The notes below the pieces were generated by a model. That model was given only the letters and a program-made list of their open reading frames with translations. It did not search any database and was not told the origin of the DNA. The translations under genes and the position numbers were made by a program. From assembly GCA_031769625.1 (NCBI GenBank), contig JAUIMM010000601.1, forward strand, positions 7,402,001-7,466,000: a stretch of DNA of 64,000 nt, read 5' to 3'. Positions 56,035 to 64,000 of the stretch are shown here, piece by piece. The stretch's first letter is position 1. Every line of letters starts with the position of its first letter. The stretch comes from Taudactylus pleione. Lineage: Eukaryota > Chordata > Amphibia > Anura > Myobatrachidae.

Positions 56035-57315
56035 AAAGGATCCATCGATATATTCACCCCCCAGGACTTTGCCAATCAGGACAAATACTTCAGACTACAA
56101 GGGAAGTAAAAGAGGGACATGACCAGAAAACATGAAAAATGCCTCCCACACACCCGCAATTCCTCCAGCAAAATTTAGAGATAGAGGCCCATATTTTGTG
56201 CTGTCTTTCAGGAGTAAAATATACTCGGTGAAGTAACTTAATAAATATTTCCGGGACAACTTAGCATGTACGGAAAATAACTTCCCAATCCTCATCAAGT
56301 GTCCTAGAAAGATCCTCCTCCCATTTTCTGGGGCTTCTGTTTATTGGTGTTAAGTTTATAAAAGGAAACCTTGGAATAGGCCTCCAATATACGATGTAGA
56401 GTGGGAAGATAATCTTGCAGATGAAGCAAACAAAGCAGAATATCATCCGCAAACAAACAAATCTTATAAGTAGCCTCGCCCACCTTAGGGCCCAGAATAG
56501 ACCGCCTCCCTAAAGGGGGAGAGCGGACACCCCTGTCGGGTGCCATTAGTAATATTAAAACATGTGGAAAGACATCCGTTAACTAATATCCTGGCAGACG
56601 GAGCTGAATACAAGGCCGAAACGGGATCTAAAATCTTACCACCAAACCCAAAACGTCTAAGAACCGCCTGAAGGTAGCCCCAATGTAGCCTGTCAAAGGC
56701 CTTCTCCGCATCTACGGAGAGAATTAACAGGGGATGCTTATTGCGTTCACACTGCTCCATAAAGTTAATGACCCGACGAGTGTTATCCGGCGCCTGACGA
56801 CCCATAAAAAAACCCTACCTGATCTTGATTAATTAGAGAAGGTAATAATAGACATAGCCTAAGGGCAACCAATTTGGCAAAAAGCTTAACGTCTGTATTC
56901 GCAAAGGCAATAGGCTGATCATTTTGGACCTCAGTGGGAAATTTGCCTGGTTTGGGGAGGGCAACAGTCTGCGCCTCCAGCATTTCCTTAGGAGATAACC
57001 CCTTCTCAGTAGCTTTGTTGAACACTGACGCCAAAACTGGTGTTAGAGCAACTTTGAAAGTTTTATAAAAGTTTGATGGGTAACCGTCAGGCCCAGGGGC
57101 TTTATCTATCAGTGAAGTATCTCTTTCAACCTCCTCAACTGACCATGGAGCTTCTAGGGCCAGACATGTATCAGAATCGAGAGAAGGTAAATTAATATCC
57201 CTCAAAAATCCACTAATGCCCTCCTCAGTAGGTTGAGGAGTATGTGGGTCAGCCCCCAGGTTGTACAATCTTGAATAGTAATCCGCAAAGGTATTTTCTA
57301 TATCATATGGGTCAG
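56035..57315 (-). pseudogene. L1/Tx1-like LINE reverse transcriptase, 5'-truncated
   Basis: Minus-strand frames contain, from 57310 leftward: 'IDKAPGPDGYPSNFYK', 'GLSPKEMLEAQTVALPKPGK', 'FAKLVALRL', 'LLILSVDAEKAFDRLHWGY' (near 56720), 'NGTRQGCPLSP' (near 56530) and 'FADDILLCL' (near 56445). These are LINE reverse-transcriptase motifs with the catalytic FADD intact. At least three frameshifts break the gene, near 56800, 56520 and 56300. The tail to 56035 is a weak match to the post-RT region. Confidence 0.87.
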
Positions 57316-57622
57316 TGGTTTTCAGTGTTCTCCCCAGGCTGTTTTTTCGGGTACACCACCTGGCAAGAAACAGCCTACCACCCGGCACTTTGGGAGCCTG
57401 CAAGTGGGGACAGTATCTGGGAGCTGTATAAAAAGGACCAGATCCTACAGACTTTGCAGCTTTTTCATAATCAGATGACTGGGCCCAATAAGAAGAGGAG
57501 AATAAATATATAAAATGTTATTTCAAGTTTAAATCATTATAAGGTCAGGGTTTAAACATTTTGTTATTGTGAAGGCCCCTGCCGGGTACTTCTTGATGCC
57601 AACTGGCTGGAAAAATTTTCCT
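57316..57622. mobile_element. MITE with CAGTGTTCTCCCC ends, copy 2
   Basis: It begins 'cagtgttctccccaggctg' and runs to about 'ggaaaaattttcctgg', in the opposite orientation to copy 1 at 29795. It cuts off the upstream part of the LINE, so it inserted later or marks the truncation. Confidence 0.6.
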
Positions 57623-58619
57623 GGTTGTGATAAAGGTCCCATCTCATGTCCTACTTAACTGAACAGATTGGACGTGGCATGAATTATCTTTACGATGACG
57701 ATATTGTACCCATTATCTACAGCAACCTGAACTCCAGCCAAACCTGATACTGGAGAAGATTGAGAACAATTATGCTAAAAAATAGTTTTAATAAGAGAAT
57801 AAGCATGGATCAGATGTATACATATAATGTGAAATCACATGCATATTTATTAATATTACGCAAAACGTATTCTACAAATAATAAGAAGATGGGTCTCAGA
57901 CCACTGGAGTAGAAGCAGTGTGGTCTGTGTTTGCAGGAAAGCCTGCAGTGAGAAGTAGGCCTCGGTAGGTAAACACTAGATGGGCCAAGAGGTACACAAG
58001 ATGAGGGCAATATTGCACTCCAGGGGCGAATAGGAGTCAAAAACAAGTAGAGATGGTGTGAAGTAGAGGGTAGGGGAGTCCCCCCTCCCCCAAAAGAAGG
58101 AGAAATAGCCGGGTGAGCAGGAGCTCCAGCGATAAATGTCTGGCTCAGTCGGCAGTTCATGTAACAGGCGTGACCCTGTTGCGCCTCAGAAATACATTGC
58201 ACATCGCTGTTCTGATCCTGCTTATGAAGCCTCGCCAGCCAGACCGTGGAGTCTTTTCTTGGAGTCTCTCATTTTATCTCTTCTTCTCCTGCTGGAGTTT
58301 TCTCAATTCAGCTTTTTTCTTTTTTTCTTTCACCTTTTGCTACTATTTTACGTGGTTCTAATGTGTCTGTAATATCATCATTGGGGACAGCTTGTGTTAT
58401 GTCCTCCTGCTGTTCTTGGTTCCCTGCAGTCAGGCTGCTCTGTTCTCCATTCCTCAGATCACCTTTAGGCTCATCTACTGCAGGGGAAGGACTTTGTGGG
58501 CTCTCAGTGAGAGTCCTCCTTGCACTGTGTTCCACTTCCATCTCCGTCCAGCCTATACAAGGGTCATAATTGCATGAACATTTCTTTCCATTTGCACCTT
58601 AATGCAGTGTCCCTTTTAC
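57623..58619. other. No gene recognised
   Basis: A T-rich block at 58255-58365 and short overlapping frames lack family signatures. Confidence 0.4.
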
Positions 58620-59520
58620 AGTCCCCCCCCCCCCTATGCAGTGCCCCTAGTAGTGGTCCCCCTTATGCAGGCCCCGATTAGTTCCCCTTATACAGGCCCC
58701 CAGTAGGGGTCCACCATATGCAGTGCCCCTTACACAGTGCCCCCTGTAGTGGTCCCCCTTATGCATCCCCCGTTAGTTCCCCTTATACAGTGCCCCCAGT
58801 AGTGATCCCTCATATGCAGGCCCCCAGTAGTGATCCCCCATATACAGTGCCCCCAGTAGTTGTCCCCCTTATGCAGTGCCCCCTGTAGTGGTTCTCCCTT
58901 TTCAGTGCCCCCTGTAGTGGACCCCCCTGTGCAGTGCCCCCAGTAGTGAGCCCCTTATATAGTGCCCCCAGTAGTAGTCCCTCCTATACAGTGCCCTTTA
59001 TATAGTTCCCCCAGTAGGAGTCCCCCTTGATGCAGTGCCCCCTGTAGTAGTCCCCAGTAGGGGTCCCCCACAATGCAGTGCCCAAAGTAGTATTCCCCCC
59101 TCCCCCAGTGGTAGTCCCCAGTAGTGGTTCCCATGATGCAGTGCCCACAGTAGTATCCCCCCCAGTGGTATTCCCCAGTAGTGGTCCCCCACGATGCAGT
59201 GCCCACAGTAGTATCCCCCCCCAGTAGTGGTCCCCCCTGAAGCAGTGCCCTCAGTAGTATCCACCCCCTAGTAGTATCCACACAGTAGTGTCAAACCCCC
59301 CCCCCCCCAAGGCAGTGCCCCAGTAGTATTCCCCCCCCCCCCCAAGAGTTGTCCCCAGTAGTGGTCCCCCCCGAAGCAGTGCCCCCAGTAGTATCCCCCA
59401 CCCAGTAGTAGTCCCAATACTGGTCCCCCCCCCCACCTAAAGCAGTGCCCACAGTAGTATCCCCCCAGTAGTGCCCCCAGTAGTAGTCCCCTTCTTTGTA
59501 ATAGAGTGCCCCCCCCCCTG
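58620..59520. repeat. C-rich minisatellite, units about 28-32 bp
   Basis: Roughly 900 bp of degenerate units built from 'atgcagtgcccccagtagtg' and 'gtccccctt'. Variant poly-C runs occur at 58622, 59298, 59332, 59427 and 59509. All frames through it are artefacts. Related units sit at 50220-50340. Confidence 0.9.
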
Positions 59521-59539
59521 AAATACACACTAAAATGAA

Positions 59540-60072
59540 ACAAAAAAAAAATACTTGCCTGTATCCACGCTCCTGCTCCCGCCGCCATCCGCACGTCCAT
59601 CCTCCCGGGCCGGGCCACTCTGCATTATGGGAGAGACGTCATGACATCATGACGTTTTTCCCATTACCACTGCAGGAGCCAGACGGAAGCCCGGCTCTTG
59701 CAGTGGGCGCGCAGCAGTCAATGAGAGCCTATCTGACTCTCATTGGCTGCTGATTAACACACACATTACCGCCAGTGCTGGCGGCGATGTCTGTGTTATG
59801 CACAGTCTGAGCCCGCCTGCCACCCTCCTCCTGGCGCTATTGGGCAAGCGCTCAGGGGGAGGGAAGGGGCTCAGCTGTGCAGCACAGGACTGGCGCTGGA
59901 AGCCTAGCGCCAGTCCTGTGTAAATGTGTAGCGCTGACCGCACTCACTGCGGTCGGCGCTACACTGGCTAACTAGGGCAGGCCGGTACCGTGGCCGGCGG
60001 CGCCCCCCCGCGCCGCTGGTCCCACGGCGCCCAGGCACGCACCCCGCTCGCCCTCCCCTAGTTACGCCACTA
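59540..60072 (-). mobile_element. GC-rich transposon end (TAGTGGCGTAACTAGG)
   Basis: On the minus strand the unit begins 'catagtggcgtaactagggg' at 60075 and runs leftward. It interrupts repeat R2 just after 'accttgaaca'. A related terminus 'cagtgtcgtaactaggg' occurs at 7829. The opposite end is not clear and may lie beyond the C-rich array. Confidence 0.5.
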
Positions 60073-60768
60073 TGTTCAAGGTTCTATTTCTCCCCCCTCT
60101 CTCTCCCAGTACTTCACTGACAATTTGTCCCTTTTTTTTAATTGTTTTTGTTAATAAAGTTTACATTTTAGTAAAAAAGAAAAATATATATATATATAAT
60201 TAAAGTTTTGTTTTATATTTGATCTTTTAATATCTTGTTATGTGCACATACAATATTGTAACAATGTATCCTGTTTAAGCTTTATGAATAAGTAGAATTT
60301 GACAATAAAAAAATAAAAATAATATTGTCATCTAGAAAATAAGTTGCTATAAAAAAGCAAGCTATTCTCCAAAGACATTCTTTTACAGCACAATCAATGA
60401 GATATACTATGTATAAATAATATAGTAGTTCCTTCATCTGGGGCTCCTCACAGTAAGGCCAGTGACTGTGGATGTTACCCTGGCTGGGCTTCTCACTGAG
60501 TGATACGGGGCAGCTATACATTAGTGCAGTGGTTCCCAGCGTGGGGTACTGGTATCCCCAGATGTACTCGCTGTGGCAGAAAACATCTCTGTAATGGTGG
60601 GGTGGGACGTGCAGTAGATAATTACACACAGTAAAGCAATGTCCTAGGGATTTTCAGCCCTATGCAGGAAGACCCTGATACCAGCATTTTAAAAAAAACT
60701 CTCTCCGTGTCCCTGTAAAAGAGAGCATATGTGGACTATTATTTTATTGCCAATATATAGATACAGTG

Positions 60769-60769
<1 letters not shown>

Positions 60770-60819
<50 letters not shown>

Positions 60820-60842
60820 CACACACACACACACACACACAC
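60770..60842. repeat. (AT)n-(AC)n compound microsatellite
   Basis: An AT run (about 60772-60811) passes into an AC run ending near 60842. Confidence 0.95.
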
Positions 60843-61096
60843 AGGCACTCTCCTATAATAGTTAATCAACTCCGATGCCCTCAGGAAGAAAGAAGATTAT
60901 TTAAACAAGCAGCACAAACAAGATGCGGCAGTTGTAGTTGTATTAAATCATCTGTGACAAATCCACCAACGTTTCGGGACACACCTCTCCCTTTGTCAAC
61001 GAATACACAATTGTATGCCTTGACAACGCTGGTGGATTTGTCACAGATGATTTAATGCAATTTTACTACCTTCATATAATCTCTGAGTGCCGCATA

Positions 61097-61120
<24 letters not shown>
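60843..61120. mobile_element. PLE-like terminal fragment with inverted duplicate
   Basis: 'acaaatccaccaacgtttcg' near 60958 is partly inverted by 'gctggtggatttgtcacagat' near 61027. On the minus strand 'ggga...tccc' precedes GAAACGTTGG. It is framed by TA repeats on both sides, as in the other PLE insertions. Confidence 0.55.
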
Positions 61121-61127
<7 letters not shown>

Positions 61128-62095
61128 AAAATTTTATTATTATTATTTTTTTAAATTGTAATATGTGAGAAATATATATTTCCAGGATTTAAAAATCTAT
61201 ATCTTGACTGACTAACTCATTGACTCATCAACGCCCAGCCCGAACCCGTGGACCTAGAAACTTGTAATTCGAGGGGTGTAATCCTTCCATGATGTAGGCA
61301 CCCACTAAGCCGGGATTTTTCAAAATTCGACTCCTAAGGGGGTGAAAACGGCTAAAATGTTTCCTCTCTACTGAGGTAATTGGGTGACAAAGCAGCATGT
61401 CCCAAGTGCTGTGGGACTGTAAGCTCATTGTCTGGGTCGAGTGGCTTCAGAGGTGTGGCTGCAGCGCAGTCCAGTATTCAAATAGGGGAGCCACACCAAC
61501 TGCCAGTGATGTTTGGCAGCATTTGGGGTGACAGTTGGTGTGGCTCTCCTATTTGCAGTGTTCTCCACAGAAAATGTTTCCAGCCGGTGGCATCAAGAAG
61601 TAGCCGGGTGGGGGCATGTCACAAGCTGCTCATGCGAACGCCGGGGGACCATTCGCTGAACTCCTCCTATCAACTGTCCGTCATCTCTGCTCTATACTGG
61701 ATTGGTTCCTGCGGCTATTTCCTTTTGGTGCGAACTGTGCTCCGATGCCGGTGATAGCGTTTCACGTGTTTCCGGTTTTGCCATTGTCTCCTGTTATCCA
61801 GTTGAGTACCCAGTCCTCCTGTTAGCTTTTGTTACCGGCCATTTGTGTCATCTAGGCGGCACCATCCGCATATCCACGCTCTGCCGTTTGTGTCATCCAG
61901 GCAGCACAGACAGCACTCAGTGTCTAGAGTGCGCAGTTCAGCGTCCAGCGGCTAGTGTCAACCCGCGGCACAGGCCGCAATCCAGCGCACCATCGCTTGT
62001 GTCAACCCGGCGGCACAGGCCACAATCCAGCGTCTAGGGTACGCAATCCAGCATACCACCGCATGTGTCAACCCGGCTGCACAGGCTTCAATAAA

Positions 62096-62618
62096 AACAA
62101 TGTAAAAAAAAAAATATACATTCTGAGATTGCATAATTGAAATGAAGTGAGTAACAAAAAAAGAAAAAAGCTATTCCTTAACGGGGCACTCACAAACTTG
62201 AAATCTTTACAAATTGACAACTATATTGTCAACTAAATTGGGGAACCTCTTATCTATTGTAAAATATAACTTTTAATAATTTGATATAAAATTGTTGCCA
62301 GCAAAATATTAAAAAGAAATGTGCATGAAAGTAAAATAAATTGTTATGATGATCTCCAAGGCATTTATTTGTCTATTTTATTGACTCCTGAAATGTCTAT
62401 TAATATTTCACTTGGGCATTAGTGTTCATACAGTTTCAAGACTAACATACATGGATTTCTAATGTAGATATTTATCATGAACAGTTGTTGCTTGTACAGT
62501 GTATTAGGTCACTCTCGCCATAAAATGTTTTGATAAATTATGGTCACATCATATTATCTACTATAACATCCCTCCTCCAATGTTTGTAGAGTTGAACTTC
62601 ATTATTGGTTTTAATATA
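62096..62618. other. No gene recognised
   Basis: AT-rich sequence without visible structure. Confidence 0.45.
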
Positions 62619-62756
62619 CAGTGCATCCGGAAAGTATTCACAGCGCTTCACTTTTTCCACATTTTGTTACGTTACAGCCTTATTCCACAATGGAATAAAT
62701 TATTTTTTGTCTTCAAAATTCTACACACAATACCCCATAATGAGAACGTGTTGTTA

Positions 62757-64000
<1,244 letters not shown>

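Larger units (their letters stand above)
60080..62095 (-). repeat. Composite dispersed repeat R2, inverted copy 2
   Basis: It mirrors 30120-31599 and 33242-33367: 'tcttgttatgtgcacataca', 'ccccagatgaaggaac' (complement), 'gaaaacggctaaaatg' and the hairpin near 61490-61550 all pair. It lacks the PLE at the 31600 position but has its own TA microsatellite and PLE-like fragment. Confidence 0.75.

Noticed and set aside
58955..59618. Gly/Thr/Tyr-rich minus-strand ORFs
   Set aside because: Products of the C-rich minisatellite, with similar repeat peptides in several frames.

Overview
This window is vertebrate nuclear DNA. The mix of repeats points to a large amphibian, probably anuran, genome: many Harbinger-like MITEs with TTA target duplications, hAT MITEs, Tc1/mariner, DIRS, Penelope-like elements (PLEs), a Helitron, and a tRNA-derived SINE. 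That species call is inference. There is no bacterial or plasmid content and no CRISPR array.

The one host gene I can support is the 5' half of ODR4 (human C1orf27), on the + strand. Seven coding exons (13577-13675, 22841-22981, 24354-24449, 27313-27419, 36726-36762, 44022-44159, 44601-44696) join in a consistent reading frame. They encode about 238 residues that align by eye with the N-terminal half of vertebrate ODR4, a membrane-associated factor for GPCR folding and trafficking. The gene continues past the right edge, through an intron of at least 19.3 kb. Intron 3 uses a GC-AG splice pair. Exon 3 begins with a donor-like GTAAGT directly after its acceptor. Exon 5 is a 37-nt microexon.

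The rest is intronic or upstream sequence filled with nested mobile elements. 1-13500 (upstream): MITEs, a decayed DIRS pol, and a 2.2-kb CAGTG-ended DNA element carrying a 1-kb G-rich minisatellite. 13676-27300: mainly MITEs with long inverted repeats. 27420-36700: a nearly intact Tc1 transposon with 221-bp TIRs, a dispersed composite repeat split by a PLE, a SINE, and a long-TIR element with telomere-like TTAGG repeats. 36800-44000: a large foldback with a perfect 45-bp hairpin, a Tc1 split by two later insertions, a decayed mariner, a PLE remnant with a hammerhead-like motif, and a precisely bounded Helitron. 44700-64000: an 817-bp insertion with two tandem hammerhead-like motifs; a 5.5-kb PLE-type inverted insertion with a 16-bp target duplication and its own nested elements; an L1-like LINE; a C-rich minisatellite; the inverted second copy of the composite repeat; and a Tc1 with a gypsy fragment inside it.

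The most interesting signals are the hammerhead-ribozyme-like motifs in PLE-type remnants, and the pair of CAGTG elements that share ends but carry different internal cargo.
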